A stretch of 64,000 nt of DNA. Source: Kosakonia sacchari. GTDB lineage: Bacteria; Pseudomonadota; Gammaproteobacteria; Enterobacterales; Enterobacteriaceae. Below the pieces are notes generated by a model. The model ran no database searches. It was given only the letters and a program-made list of their open reading frames with translations, and was not told the origin of the DNA. The stretch lies in assembly GCA_900109485.1 (NCBI GenBank), contig FOAY01000001.1, forward strand, positions 665,955-729,954, written 5' to 3'. Of the stretch, positions 27,411 through 37,038 are shown in pieces; within the stretch, counting starts at the first letter, position 1; the number at the start of each line of letters is the position of its first letter. The translations under genes were made by a program, and so were the position numbers.

Positions 27411-28772
27411 ATGTTTGATAATTTAACCGATCGTTTGTCGCGCACGCTGCGCAATATCAGTGGCCGTGGACGCCTCACCGAAGACAACATCAAAGATACC
27501 CTGCGCGAAGTGCGTATGGCGCTGCTGGAAGCGGACGTTGCGCTGCCGGTAGTGCGTGACTTTATCAACCGCGTAAAAGAGAAGGCGGTTGGTCATGAAG
27601 TTAACAAAAGCCTGACGCCGGGCCAGGAATTCGTCAAAATCGTCCGTAACGAACTGGTTGCGGCGATGGGTGAAGAGAACCAGAGCCTGAACCTCGCCGC
27701 GCAGCCGCCAGCGGTGGTGCTGATGGCGGGCCTGCAAGGTGCGGGTAAAACCACCAGCGTCGGTAAGCTTGGTAAGTTCCTGCGCGAAAAGCACAAGAAG
27801 AAAGTGCTGGTCGTTTCTGCGGACGTTTACCGTCCGGCGGCGATCAAACAGCTGGAAACGCTGGCGCAGCAGGTTGAAGTCGATTTTTTCCCCTCTGACG
27901 TCGCGCAAAAACCGGTCGATATCGTTAACGCGGCGCTGAAAGAAGCGAAGCTGAAATTCTACGACGTGCTGCTGGTGGATACCGCCGGTCGTCTGCACGT
28001 TGATGAAGCGATGATGGACGAAATCAAACAGGTTCATGCCGCGATTAATCCGGTGGAAACGCTGTTTGTTGTCGATGCTATGACCGGCCAGGATGCGGCG
28101 AACACGGCGAAAGCGTTTAATGAAGCGCTGCCGCTTACCGGCGTCGTGCTGACCAAAGTGGACGGCGACGCCCGCGGCGGTGCGGCGCTGTCGATTCGTC
28201 ACATCACCGGCAAACCGATTAAGTTCCTCGGCGTCGGCGAGAAAACCGAAGCGCTGGAGCCGTTCCATCCGGATCGTATTGCCTCGCGCATTCTCGGTAT
28301 GGGCGATGTGCTGTCGCTGATTGAAGATATCGAGAGCAAGGTTGACCGCGCACAGGCCGAGAAGCTGGCGAACAAGCTGAAAAAAGGCGACGGCTTCGAT
28401 CTGACCGATTTCCTTGAACAACTGCGCCAGATGAAAAACATGGGCGGTATGGCAAGCCTGATGGGCAAGCTGCCGGGCATGGGGCAGATCCCGGACAACG
28501 TCAAAGCGCAAATGGATGACAAAGTGCTGGTGCGGATGGAAGCGATCATTAACTCGATGACGCTGAAAGAGCGCGCCAACCCGGACATTATCAAAGGCTC
28601 CCGTAAACGCCGCATCGCAGCAGGCTGTGGTATGCAGGTGCAGGATGTGAACCGTCTGCTTAAACAATTCGACGACATGCAGCGCATGATGAAGAAGATG
28701 AAGAAGGGCGGGATGGCAAAGATGATGCGCGGGATGAAGGGGATGATGCCGCCAGGCTTCCCTGGGCGCTAA
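27411..28772 (+). CDS. ffh: Signal recognition particle GTPase Ffh
   Basis: 453 residues, exactly the E. coli length, starting MFDNLTDRLSRTLRNI. N and G domains with GLQGAGKTT (P-loop), DTAGRL and TKVDGDARGGAAL; the M domain (from about residue 300) is Met-rich and ends KKGGMAKMMRGMKGMMPPG. With 4.5S RNA it targets inner membrane proteins to FtsY/SecYEG. Longer open frame upstream is non-conserved. Confidence 0.99.
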   Translation: MFDNLTDRLSRTLRNISGRGRLTEDNIKDTLREVRMALLEADVALPVVRDFINRVKEKAVGHEVNKSLTPGQEFVKIVRNELVAAMGEENQSLNLAAQPPAVVLMAGLQGAGKTTSVGKLGKFLREKHKKKVLVVSADVYRPAAIKQLETLAQQVEVDFFPSDVAQKPVDIVNAALKEAKLKFYDVLLVDTAGRLHVDEAMMDEIKQVHAAINPVETLFVVDAMTGQDAANTAKAFNEALPLTGVVLTKVDGDARGGAALSIRHITGKPIKFLGVGEKTEALEPFHPDRIASRILGMGDVLSLIEDIESKVDRAQAEKLANKLKKGDGFDLTDFLEQLRQMKNMGGMASLMGKLPGMGQIPDNVKAQMDDKVLVRMEAIINSMTLKERANPDIIKGSRKRRIAAGCGMQVQDVNRLLKQFDDMQRMMKKMKKGGMAKMMRGMKGMMPPGFPGR

Positions 28773-28930
28773 TAACGCGAATAAACGGCCTAGCTTTTTT
28801 GCCATTTTGGCACCGGGGTGTGCTCATCATCCTCACGTACTGCGTGTACGCTCCGGTGACTGCGCGCACGCCGGCACCAAACTGACGGCAACGCCGACGG
28901 CCTCACACCTCACAGATTCGCACGTGTCGA
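28773..28930. other. Intergenic inverted structures between ffh and rpsP
   Basis: No gene seen. It contains GGCACCGG...CCGGCACC-type arms (about 28809 and 28871) around an inner CGTAC-tgcgt-GTACG hairpin and CTCCGGTG, resembling a dispersed enterobacterial intergenic palindrome. No T-run follows, so its role as ffh terminator is uncertain. Confidence 0.4.
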
Positions 28931-28958
28931 TTGCTTTTTAGCAAAAAATGAGTAAAAT
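28931..28958 (+). promoter_or_regulatory. Promoter of the rpsP-rimM-trmD-rplS operon
   Basis: TTGCTT (28931-28936), 16-bp spacer, TAAAAT (28953-28958), about 75 bp upstream of rpsP. Confidence 0.7.
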
Positions 28959-28972
28959 TTTCGGGCTTTTAA

Positions 28973-29281
<309 letters not shown>

Positions 29282-29299
29282 TCTGTCACGGTGGTCATG

Positions 29300-29848
29300 A
29301 TGAGCAAGCAACAAACCGCAGCGGTCCCTGCTGAGCCAATTATTGTCGGCAAACTGGGGTCTTCTTACGGAATTCGTGGTTGGCTCAGAGTGTTTTCCTC
29401 CACCGAAGACGCCGAAAGCATTTTTGACTATCAGCCCTGGTTTATCCAGAAGGCGGGTCAGTGGCAGAGCATTGAGCTGGAAAGCTGGCGCTACCACAAT
29501 CAGGACATCGTCATCAAACTGAAAGGTATTGATGACAGAGATGCAGCGAATCTGCTGACGAATTGCGAAATCGTCGTGGATTCCTCGCAGTTGCCGGAAC
29601 TGGAAGAGGGTGACTACTACTGGAAAGACCTGATGGGCTGCCAGGTAGTGACTACTGAAGGTTACAGCCTCGGTAAAGTCGTCGATATGATGGAAACCGG
29701 GTCTAATGACGTTCTCGTCATCAAGGCAAACCTGAAAGATGCATTTGGTATCAAGGAGCGGTTGGTTCCGTTCCTCGATGGGCAGGTTATCAAGAAAGTC
29801 GATCTCGCTACTCAAACCATTGAAGTAGATTGGGATCCTGGTTTTTAA
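29300..29848 (+). CDS. rimM: Ribosome maturation factor RimM
   Basis: 182 residues from the third closely spaced ATG ([14 protein letters not shown]), the E. coli start and length. N-terminal RimM beta-barrel with [17 protein letters not shown] and C-terminal PRC barrel ending VDWDPGF. It binds S19 during 30S head assembly. In the same operon 18 bp after rpsP. Confidence 0.98.
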   Translation: MSKQQTAAVPAEPIIVGKLGSSYGIRGWLRVFSSTEDAESIFDYQPWFIQKAGQWQSIELESWRYHNQDIVIKLKGIDDRDAANLLTNCEIVVDSSQLPELEEGDYYWKDLMGCQVVTTEGYSLGKVVDMMETGSNDVLVIKANLKDAFGIKERLVPFLDGQVIKKVDLATQTIEVDWDPGF

Positions 29849-29878
29849 ACCTCCGGATATACGGTAAAAGACGGCGCT

Positions 29879-30646
29879 ATGTGGATTGGCATAATTAGCC
29901 TGTTTCCTGAAATGTTCCGCGCGATTACCGACTACGGGGTAACTGGCCGGGCAGTAAAGAATGGCCTGCTGAGCATCCAGAGCTGGAGTCCGCGTGATTT
30001 CGCTCATGACCGGCACCGTACCGTGGACGATCGTCCTTACGGCGGCGGACCGGGGATGTTAATGATGGTGAACCCGTTACGGGACGCCATTCATGCAGCA
30101 AAAGCCGCGGCGGGCGAAGGCGCCAAAGTGATTTATCTGTCGCCTCAGGGACGCAAGCTTGATCAAGCGGGCGTTAGCGAGCTGGCTACCAATCAGAAGT
30201 TGATTCTGGTGTGTGGTCGCTACGAAGGGATAGATGAGCGCGTAATTCAAACCGAGATTGACGAAGAATGGTCTATCGGCGATTACGTTCTCAGCGGTGG
30301 TGAGCTACCAGCAATGACGCTGATTGACTCGGTTTCCCGGTTTATCCCGGGGGTACTGGGGCACGAAGCATCGGCAACGGAAGATTCCTTTGCTGACGGG
30401 TTGCTGGATTGTCCACACTACACCCGACCTGAAGTGTTAGAAGGGATGGAAGTACCGGCGGTATTACTGTCGGGGAACCATGCTGAGATACGTCGCTGGC
30501 GTTTGAAGCAGTCGCTGGGCCGTACCTGGCTTAGAAGACCTGAACTTCTGGAAAACCTGGCTCTGACTGAAGAGCAAGCAAGGTTGCTGGCGGAGTTCCA
30601 ACGAGAGCACGCGCAACAGCAACACAAACATGATGGGCTGGTGTAA
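29879..30646 (+). CDS. trmD: tRNA (guanine-N1)-methyltransferase TrmD
   Basis: 255 residues. SPOUT-class trefoil-knot motifs: GGGPGMLMM (about 57-65), [22 protein letters not shown] and [11 protein letters not shown]. Methylates G37 of tRNAs with SAM to keep reading frame. Third gene of the operon. Confidence 0.99.
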   Translation: MWIGIISLFPEMFRAITDYGVTGRAVKNGLLSIQSWSPRDFAHDRHRTVDDRPYGGGPGMLMMVNPLRDAIHAAKAAAGEGAKVIYLSPQGRKLDQAGVSELATNQKLILVCGRYEGIDERVIQTEIDEEWSIGDYVLSGGELPAMTLIDSVSRFIPGVLGHEASATEDSFADGLLDCPHYTRPEVLEGMEVPAVLLSGNHAEIRRWRLKQSLGRTWLRRPELLENLALTEEQARLLAEFQREHAQQQHKHDGLV

Positions 30647-30686
30647 CACACCCCCGAATATCAGTTTACCCAGGATAAGAGATTAA

Positions 30687-31037
<351 letters not shown>

Positions 31038-31077
31038 TAAAACGCACACGCTACATCCAAAGCGTGTTATAGAACAA

Positions 31078-31107
31078 GGGGTTAGCGTAATGCTAGCCCC
31101 TTTTTTA
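31078..31107 (+). terminator. Intrinsic terminator of the rplS operon
   Basis: GGGG-TTAGC-gtaat-GCTAG-CCCC stem (31078-31100) followed by TTTTTT. Confidence 0.95.
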
Positions 31108-31113
31108 TTGGCG

Positions 31114-31132
31114 ATGGCGGCAGAATGGCGGC
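31114..31132. repeat. Candidate left attachment-site repeat of the P2-like element
   Basis: ATGGCGGCAGAATGGCGGC matches 50915-50933 at the other end in 18 of 19 positions. It is internally repetitive (AATGGCGGC twice), so chance similarity is possible. Confidence 0.35.
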
Positions 31133-31155
31133 AGCGGATCGCCGCAGCGGCAGGC

Positions 31156-31180
31156 AAAAAAAAGCCTGCTGGCGCAGGCT
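31156..31180 (-). terminator. Terminator of the D-ogr transcripts
   Basis: On the - strand AGCCTGC-gcca-GCAGGCT followed by eight Ts, 13 bp downstream of the ogr stop. Confidence 0.9.
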
Positions 31181-31192
31181 GAGGGAAAGCAA

Positions 31193-31384
31193 TTATCGTG
31201 TTGAATGGGGAGAGGCTTCTGTCACCGGCGGTCGGACAATGTAACGCGCCAGCGACTCGTGGGTGACAAATGTGCAGCCACACTGGATATTCTGACACTG
31301 ATGGTAGCGCTCTTTGGTTTCGGAACTGAGGTAGCGGCTTGAGCGCGCGTGCGCCGCTTGCTGGCATACCGGGCAATGCATCAT
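31193..31384 (-). CDS. ogr: Late gene activator Ogr (186 B / P4 Delta family)
   Basis: 63 residues from the ATG giving MMHCPVCQQAAHARSSRYLS, aligned with P2 Ogr (MFHCPLCQHAAHARTSRYI). Zinc-binding Cys4: CPVC near the start and CQNIQC at about 30-35. GGGAG lies eight bases upstream; the longer open frame is not conserved. Ogr binds near -55 of late promoters and contacts RNA polymerase alpha. Five candidate boxes for it are visible in this element. It has its own promoter that appears repressor-controlled. Confidence 0.93.
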   Translation of the reverse strand: MMHCPVCQQAAHARSSRYLSSETKERYHQCQNIQCGCTFVTHESLARYIVRPPVTEASPHSTR

Positions 31385-31422
31385 GGTGGGTTCTCCCTTG
31401 TTAACATGCTGCAATAATAAAC

Positions 31423-31453
31423 TTATAACTTGCAAATGCAAACTGTAAATCGC
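31423..31453 (-). promoter_or_regulatory. ogr promoter with composite repressor operator
   Basis: On the - strand TTTACA (31449-31444), 15 bp, TTATAA (31428-31423). The operator elements TTGCAAATGCAA (31430-31441) and TGTAAATCGC (31444-31453) overlap it. The same two elements, nearly identically spaced, overlap the cox promoter at 48991-49022. An alternative -35/-10 (TTGCAT/TATTAT) is also present. Confidence 0.6.
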
Positions 31454-31461
31454 ATTTGACG

Positions 31462-32550
31462 CTATTCCTGCAATTCATATTCCACATCACTGACGCGGAC
31501 TTCCAGATCCAGCTTGCTGATAAAACCTTTATCATCAATTCCATGCGTTACTTTTTTAACCACCCAGGGAGTGTCGTTGATTATTGTCTTAAAACCTGAA
31601 ACCGAAAGGGGCGTTTCCGGTGAAATATCGACGCGTCCCTGCGCAAGGGTAATAGAAAATGCCGCTGCGTTGCGCTGCGTATCACTCCACTGCGCTTCAG
31701 CCGCCTGCATAGCCTCTTCTTTTGAGGGATAGGTTGTCGGCAGGAGATAGACATTCTCTTTTGAACCAGCGGTGTAACTTCCGGTACCCGCTTTGCGTGT
31801 CAGTTTTACCTGTTTTATCTGCTCTTTCGGCGTTCTGGTATCCTGCCAGCGCGCGATAATGCCGCTGTAAACCTCGCGATCAGCAATACTGAAGTCGTGC
31901 ATATCACCATCGCTACGGGCGATGGTCACTGGCGGGATCTCCCGGCCACCGCGGACACATTTGCCGGGCACAAGAAAAATTAGCGAGCCTGATTTCACCG
32001 CAATTTCCGCACCGTTACGCATTGCCAGCCGGGTGAGGAAACCCACGTCTGTCTCTTTGGACTGGTCAATATGTGCAATCTTAATACTGGCCAGCTCGGG
32101 CGCGACACTCGCGCTCAACGCATTACGCCAGGCGATATCTTTAACAACCTCGCCAAGCGTCGTGTCATGCCACGACCACTCTTTCGGACTGTTCATACTG
32201 CCGCGAAAATCCACGCTGCGGCCTCTTATCGTCACCAAATCAGGTGTGCCCTTATGAGTCACCTGGTCAACGGTAAACGTTCCCATATTTGTGAGCGGCT
32301 CTCCCTGCCAGCCAAGGGCGACGCTGATCTGATTGCCGCGTGCCGGCATCTGGATTGTCCCGTCGGCATCATCCAGCGTCATTGTCAGCATATCGGCCTC
32401 AAAGCCACGATTATCAGTGACCATCAGCGCCATCAACCGTGGTGCGATATTGGCAGTAATGTCTTTGCCTGGACCATTTTTGCTCGTCAGTTTCAGCATA
32501 AATGCGGGCGTTTTTACCCCGGCCAGACCATCAGTGAGTGCATCAATCAT
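31462..32550 (-). CDS. D: Tail protein gpD (P2 family, baseplate hub)
   Basis: 362 residues, near the P2 gpD length (~387). Contains the late control protein D features: TITLDDADGTIQMPARGNQISVALG-type start (split), SWHDTTLGEVVKDIAWRN and IGARWQ-like turns; ends SDVEYELQ. The protein forms the hub connecting tail tube and spike. It overlaps gene U and is last in the FI-D operon before ogr. Confidence 0.93.
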   Translation of the reverse strand: MIDALTDGLAGVKTPAFMLKLTSKNGPGKDITANIAPRLMALMVTDNRGFEADMLTMTLDDADGTIQMPARGNQISVALGWQGEPLTNMGTFTVDQVTHKGTPDLVTIRGRSVDFRGSMNSPKEWSWHDTTLGEVVKDIAWRNALSASVAPELASIKIAHIDQSKETDVGFLTRLAMRNGAEIAVKSGSLIFLVPGKCVRGGREIPPVTIARSDGDMHDFSIADREVYSGIIARWQDTRTPKEQIKQVKLTRKAGTGSYTAGSKENVYLLPTTYPSKEEAMQAAEAQWSDTQRNAAAFSITLAQGRVDISPETPLSVSGFKTIINDTPWVVKKVTHGIDDKGFISKLDLEVRVSDVEYELQE

Positions 32551-32996
32551 CAGAGGAGCCCCAGTTTGCTGACGGCGTCGCTGAGCTGTTGTTTTCCATT
32601 ATTAAACATGGCGACCAACGACTCATCGACCCGGGTGAGTTCCAGGGTAAAGTTGATTTTTCGCGGCGAACCGTCGCTGTAAAACTCGGAGCCGTTCTCA
32701 GTGACTTTACTGATGACATACATGCCATAAATCATTCCTGTACCGTCGATAAGCGGCCAGGCTCCACCCTGCTCAGCCATCAAGCGTACGGCGGACAGCG
32801 ACAACACTCCGCCGGTGAGTTCCGGATAGAGATCGCCGGTGATATTGATGGTCTCTTCACCCGGGCCGATATACTGATACGCCGCGCGTTTGCCGACGCG
32901 CGCGTTGTTTTTCCAGTTGAAGGCGGAGGAACGGTTCATGCCCTGGAACGGCAGCGTCTGCCGCATGAAAACGAAAAGCCCCAGTGCCAGCATCAT
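32550..32996 (-). CDS. U: Tail protein gpU (P2 family)
   Basis: 148 residues. Typical U features: MLALGLFVFMRQTLPF at the start, IGPGEETINITGDLYPELTGG and GVWPLIDGTG-type loop (here GGAWPLIDGTG). P2 U is a tail tube/baseplate initiator related to LysM-domain hub adaptors. Overlaps D and T at its two ends. Confidence 0.93.
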   Translation of the reverse strand: MMLALGLFVFMRQTLPFQGMNRSSAFNWKNNARVGKRAAYQYIGPGEETINITGDLYPELTGGVLSLSAVRLMAEQGGAWPLIDGTGMIYGMYVISKVTENGSEFYSDGSPRKINFTLELTRVDESLVAMFNNGKQQLSDAVSKLGLL

Positions 32997-34708
32997 AATG
33001 CGAACCCTCCTGAAGGATTGAATTGAGATAAGGCATTATTGCGCCTGTTGTCGGCATCCTGGCGGAACAGATCCTGCAAATAGCGTTCGTTGTTGCTGCC
33101 AGGTGCCACATCGCCCTGTAATGTAATGTTGTATTCCGTTCTGCTGTTGTCGGAGAAGGTATGCCCGCCAGCGGGTTTCGCCGCCTGATAATTGTTAAAG
33201 CCTGGCATTGCGCTGGTTGGCTGAATGTAGCTCTGGCTGCCGCTGGCATCTGTCGGCGGTTTCGGTACCTCGAGCACCGGTTTTTTATCGATAATCCCGA
33301 GCTTTTCCAGTACCCAACTCAGGCTGCTGCCCAATATTTTTACGCCCTCAATCACCAGCGCGATGGAGCCAGAGAGCATCTGGCCGAAATAGAAACCCGC
33401 TGTTGCGCACTGGTTCAGCGTTTCCTGGCTGGCCTGAACGGGGGTAATCAGGTCGCTGAACAGCTGTTTGATGTTCTGTAAGCTGCTGCTGATGACATCG
33501 AACAGCGGTTGCAGCGGCGCAAACAGTCCGGCGAGCGGTGCGAACGCGGCGCCAATCCCGGCCATTACACCGCTAAAGAAAGCACTGATTGGCTCCCACC
33601 AGGTGTAAATGGCCAGCGCAGCGGCGGCAACAATGGCAATCACGCCGACAATCGGCAGCGTGAGCGAACCGAGCACCGCCATAATCCCGCCGCAGACGGT
33701 GGTAAAGACGCTGCCAAAAGTGGTCGCGATGGTGATCAGCGTGCTGATGCCCGTAAAGACCGGCGCGATAACGCCCGCCACGGTACCAATCGCCCCGGCG
33801 ACGCCGACCACGACGGTGGCAATCAGGCCGAAGGTTTGCACCAGCCCCTGGTTGTTCTGCACCCACTGTTGCAGTTGCCCCAGATAAACCGCTGCGGTTT
33901 GCACCAGCTGGCGCAGGGAGGATTCTTGCGTACTGAAAATATCCACACTCAGCGACTGATAAGCACTTTGCAGCGCCTGTAAATCGGTACCGAGATTGCC
34001 CGCCTGCGCACTTGCCGGGTGACTCACTTCGCTGCCTGCCTGCGCCGGCGCGCTATTTTTCAGCGACTGCTCATAGCCCGGCTGCAGCAGTTTTTTGCCG
34101 ATGTTGAAGCCAGAAGTGGCGACGGACATCCCGGTTTTGCCCACCGCAGAGACTTTCCCGGCGATGCCCTGAATCGTTTGCTGGCTCGCCTGGATTTTTT
34201 CTGCGCGTTTTTGCCGGTTCTCCTGCGCCAACGCAGCCCGCTGCGCGTTGAGTTGCCCGGTATTGTCGCTAATGCTGCTTTGCAGGCGTTGTTTTGCCGT
34301 TGCGGGTGCGCGCGTACTGATTCCCGCCTGCTGCAGAACCTGTCGCTGGCCTTTTACCGACTGGCGCAGGTTGTCATGTTTTTGCTGTAAGGCGCTTACG
34401 CTGTCGCGGGCTTTATCCAGCGCGGTTATCTGTCGCTGGGTTGGCTGATCGATTTTTTTCAGCTCGGAAGCCAGTGCACGCGTGCTCTCTTTCGCCACTT
34501 TCAGTTGCTGGCTGACCTCCGTGAGCGCGTTTTGCGTCCGGGTTAACCCGTCAATCTGCGCAACCTGGTCATACAACCCGCGCAGATTTTTCTCCGTCTC
34601 TTTGATGCCGGCAGCAAGCGAAACATTCGCCGTTTGCAGGTTTTTAAACGGGCGCGTCGCCTGGTCAACAGCCGTGAGCAGTGCGTCAATATTTGTGCTG
34701 TTACTCAT
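32993..34708 (-). CDS. T: Tail tape measure gpT (P2 family), short
   Basis: 571 residues against about 815 in P2. N-terminal coiled coil (about residues 20-170, with QLNAQRAALAQENRQKRAEKI), a hydrophobic Gly/Val/Ile-rich middle (about 270-350) typical of contractile-tail tape measures, and a disordered C-terminus. Because tape measure length sets tail length, a shorter contractile tail than P2's is predicted. The start overlaps the E' stop. Confidence 0.92.
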   Translation of the reverse strand: MSNSTNIDALLTAVDQATRPFKNLQTANVSLAAGIKETEKNLRGLYDQVAQIDGLTRTQNALTEVSQQLKVAKESTRALASELKKIDQPTQRQITALDKARDSVSALQQKHDNLRQSVKGQRQVLQQAGISTRAPATAKQRLQSSISDNTGQLNAQRAALAQENRQKRAEKIQASQQTIQGIAGKVSAVGKTGMSVATSGFNIGKKLLQPGYEQSLKNSAPAQAGSEVSHPASAQAGNLGTDLQALQSAYQSLSVDIFSTQESSLRQLVQTAAVYLGQLQQWVQNNQGLVQTFGLIATVVVGVAGAIGTVAGVIAPVFTGISTLITIATTFGSVFTTVCGGIMAVLGSLTLPIVGVIAIVAAAALAIYTWWEPISAFFSGVMAGIGAAFAPLAGLFAPLQPLFDVISSSLQNIKQLFSDLITPVQASQETLNQCATAGFYFGQMLSGSIALVIEGVKILGSSLSWVLEKLGIIDKKPVLEVPKPPTDASGSQSYIQPTSAMPGFNNYQAAKPAGGHTFSDNSRTEYNITLQGDVAPGSNNERYLQDLFRQDADNRRNNALSQFNPSGGFAL

Positions 34709-35134
34709 GTGTGTTTCCGCTTCGCTGAAGCGCCTTTTCGCGCCATGTGATGAGTTCGCTCAGACTCAGGGGGTAGAGTTCTGATGGCGGCCAGTGAAAA
34801 ATCACCGCGATATCCGCCATCAAATCGTCAACCGACAGGTTGGCCGGAAAACTTACTGTGCCGAAACCGGCGACAAAAAACTGACCACCTTGCCTGCCAG
34901 CGCGACCATATCCGCCAGATCCAGCGCCGCCACTTCCTGTTCGGTCAGGGAAGGCGAGGTGATACGCGGCAGCACTTTAATCAGCGCATCCACTTCAGCA
35001 TTCGCCACTGCCGCCAGGCTCAGACCGCGCAGGGTGCCGGCATTCGGTTTCATCAGGGTAACGGCGTTGATAAGCTGTTCGCCGCGTTTGATCGGCGTTT
35101 CCAGGGTAACGACGTTATCAGTTTCGTTGCTCAT
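34701..35134 (-). CDS. E': gpE+E' frameshift product
   Basis: E read to base 34874 (87 residues), then 57 residues in the -1 frame: 144 residues in total (P2 E+E' is about 142). The extension contains FPANLSVDDLMADIAVIFHW (P2-like) and LSELITWREKALQRSGN, the E' signature. The stop overlaps the T start codon. Confidence 0.9.
34853..35134 (-). CDS. E: Tail assembly chaperone gpE (P2 family)
   Basis: 93 residues; ETPIKRGEQLINAVTLMKPNAG is the signature of P2 E. It is the unshifted product of the E/E' frameshift pair that guides tape measure folding, analogous to lambda G/GT. Follows FII with 62 bp between. Confidence 0.93.
   Translation of the reverse strand: MSNETDNVVTLETPIKRGEQLINAVTLMKPNAGTLRGLSLAAVANAEVDALIKVLPRITSPSLTEQEVAALDLADMVALAGKVVSFLSPVSAQ
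34874..34880 (-). promoter_or_regulatory. -1 frameshift slippery site T_TTT_TTG in gene E
   Basis: On the - strand AGT TTT TTG TCG in the E frame; P2 uses the same TTTTTTG heptamer. The -1 frame is open from here to the TAA at 34703-34701. Confidence 0.9.
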
Positions 35135-35196
35135 AAAATCCTCGTGATTGCGTTAGCGAAGGGAAGTCCCGGCCAGCCAGGCTGACCGGGCAGGGG

Positions 35197-35715
35197 TTAC
35201 AGGCCGATATTGCGGCGGTGCTGTTCGAGACGATCGACGCCGTTCACTTTTTCGATCATGTTGATGGTGTCGATTTCCACCAGTTCCTTGCCGTCCATCG
35301 TCAGTTTGAAATAAGTACAGACGACGGAGATTTTGGACTCGGTGTCTTCGCCCGGCTTGTTCTCGCCGGTGTCGATCTCTTTCTGACGACCGCGCATCAC
35401 CACTTCAACGGCGACCGTTTCGCCGGTGTCATCGCGTTGGTAGGAACCGGCAAAGCGGATCGGCACCGCATCGGCGCTGGTTGCGCCATACAGTTCCCAG
35501 ATAGCCTCATCCGGGAAGCCGCCCAGCGACCACTCCATTGCCATGGCGTCGTCATCAAGACCCATATCAATCGGCGCGATACCGTTCATGCCTGCGCCAC
35601 GGTAGTTCTCCAGCTTGCGGGTCAGTTTCGGCAGCGTGATGGATTTTGCGATCCCCTGATAGCTATAGCCATTGAGGAACACGTTCATATATTTCAGTTT
35701 TCGCGGCATTGCCAT
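35197..35715 (-). CDS. FII: Contractile tail tube protein gpFII
   Basis: 172 residues, P2 FII length. PRKLKYMNVFLNGYSYQGIA start, TRKLENYRGAGMNG and MEWSLGGFPDEAI are characteristic. Forms the inner tube. Encoded 12 bp after the sheath gene in the FI promoter operon. Confidence 0.96.
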   Translation of the reverse strand: MAMPRKLKYMNVFLNGYSYQGIAKSITLPKLTRKLENYRGAGMNGIAPIDMGLDDDAMAMEWSLGGFPDEAIWELYGATSADAVPIRFAGSYQRDDTGETVAVEVVMRGRQKEIDTGENKPGEDTESKISVVCTYFKLTMDGKELVEIDTINMIEKVNGVDRLEQHRRNIGL

Positions 35716-35727
35716 TTATCAGGCTCC

Positions 35728-36909
35728 TTAATTGCTGTTGACCGAGGAGACCAGATTCGCCAGATATTTATCGGTGATGCGCTGGCGTAAGGTCAGGTTT
35801 TCCAGTGGCGGCACCGGCGTATAGTCGTAATCGATATACAGTTTCCCGGCTTTCAGGGTCTCGGCGTCATTGGCGCTCTCGTCGAACCAGCAAGTGGCAT
35901 CAACGATGTAACCGTTGCTTTTCAGTTCGCGGAACTTGGCGTTGATACCGTCGATGATGTCGCGGATAAGCGTCGCGGTGATCGGTTTGTCGACCGCCCA
36001 CATATGCGCGTCCGCCATGGTATCGGCGATAACCTGCGCGGTGCGGGTGTAGTTTTCAAACAGGAACAGCGGATCGTCGGAGCAGGTGCGGTTGCCCCAG
36101 AAGCGGAAGCCATCTTTGCGAATCAGCGTGGTCACACCCGCTTCGTTCAGCAGGTCGGCATCGGTGCCGGATTCCTGCAAATCCCAGAAAACCGGGGTGC
36201 TGATGCCAGTGACGCCATTCACGCCAACGTTAGACAGCGTTTTGTGCCAGCCGACGGACTGGTCGATATACGCACGCAGGCCAAGTGCGCGGGCGGTAGC
36301 GTAGGCGGTTGCCGTCGCGTTCGCCACGGTATCCCAGGCGAGAAAATCCGGCCAAATCACCATCAGCTCGCGCTGGCTGAAGTTCTCGCGATACTTAATC
36401 GCATCGGAAATGGTTTTGCAGCCCCAGGCGCTGACATAACCGAAGGCGCGCAGCTTCTGGCAGACTGGCGCCAGCGCGGTGGCGACTTCCAGGGTGTCAT
36501 AACCCGGCACGCCCAGAATACGCGGTTTCACGCCGGTGACGGCTTCGGCCGTCAGCAGCGCTTTCAGGCCGGTGTATTTGCCGTTTTCGTCGGTGGTGCC
36601 GATGATGTTGGAAATCGTCTGCGCCTGCGCATCATCGCCGCTGCCTTCAGCGACGCGCACAACAACGATAACCGGTTTCGCCTGGTCGGCAATGGCTTGC
36701 AGCGAAGAGGCCAGCGTACCTTTGGTGCCCGCTTTGGCGATGGCGCTTTGCACGCTGGTGACAAGCACCGGTTCATTCAGTGGAAAGGTTGCCGCATCGG
36801 CATCGCTGGCAGTACATACCATGCCGACAATGGCGGTTGAGACAGTGGAAATGACGCGCGTGCCGTCGTTGATTTCGACGACCTGAACGCCATGATGATA
36901 GTCACTCAT
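35728..36909 (-). CDS. FI: Contractile tail sheath protein gpFI
   Basis: 393 residues (P2 FI 396). DYHHGVQVVEINDGTRVIST start, ILGVPGYD, RFWGNRTCS and YDYTPVPPLENLTL are P2 FI motifs. It is the contractile outer sheath; its presence shows a myovirus-type injection machine. First gene of the FI-FII-E-T-U-D unit, preceded by an Ogr-type box at 36982-37000. Confidence 0.97.
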   Translation of the reverse strand: MSDYHHGVQVVEINDGTRVISTVSTAIVGMVCTASDADAATFPLNEPVLVTSVQSAIAKAGTKGTLASSLQAIADQAKPVIVVVRVAEGSGDDAQAQTISNIIGTTDENGKYTGLKALLTAEAVTGVKPRILGVPGYDTLEVATALAPVCQKLRAFGYVSAWGCKTISDAIKYRENFSQRELMVIWPDFLAWDTVANATATAYATARALGLRAYIDQSVGWHKTLSNVGVNGVTGISTPVFWDLQESGTDADLLNEAGVTTLIRKDGFRFWGNRTCSDDPLFLFENYTRTAQVIADTMADAHMWAVDKPITATLIRDIIDGINAKFRELKSNGYIVDATCWFDESANDAETLKAGKLYIDYDYTPVPPLENLTLRQRITDKYLANLVSSVNSN

Positions 36910-36981
36910 CCGTTTAACTCCGTGGTGTTGGGGTGAGTGCTATTCTCCAGGCCGCAGCGGCGCAGCGCTATTTATCGGGGT

Positions 36982-37000
36982 TGGGGCGAGGATGAAACAA
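36982..37000 (-). promoter_or_regulatory. Ogr-type activator box upstream of FI
   Basis: TTGTTTCATCCTCGCCCCA on the - strand (TTGT-N12-CCA). ATAGCA follows exactly 38 bases after the box as a likely -10 element. Confidence 0.6.
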
Positions 37001-37012
37001 CAGGCGGGCGGC

Positions 37013-37035
37013 AAAAAAACGGGCCGTAGCCCGTT
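37013..37035 (-). terminator. Terminator after second fibre cassette
   Basis: On the - strand ACGGGCTACGGCCCGT followed by seven Ts. One of three near-identical copies (also 38915 and 40711). Confidence 0.9.
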
Positions 37036-37038
37036 GCA

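Noticed and set aside
27423..28805. 460-codon open frame antisense to ffh
   Set aside because: His-rich artefact of the ffh codon pattern; ffh is conserved over its full length.
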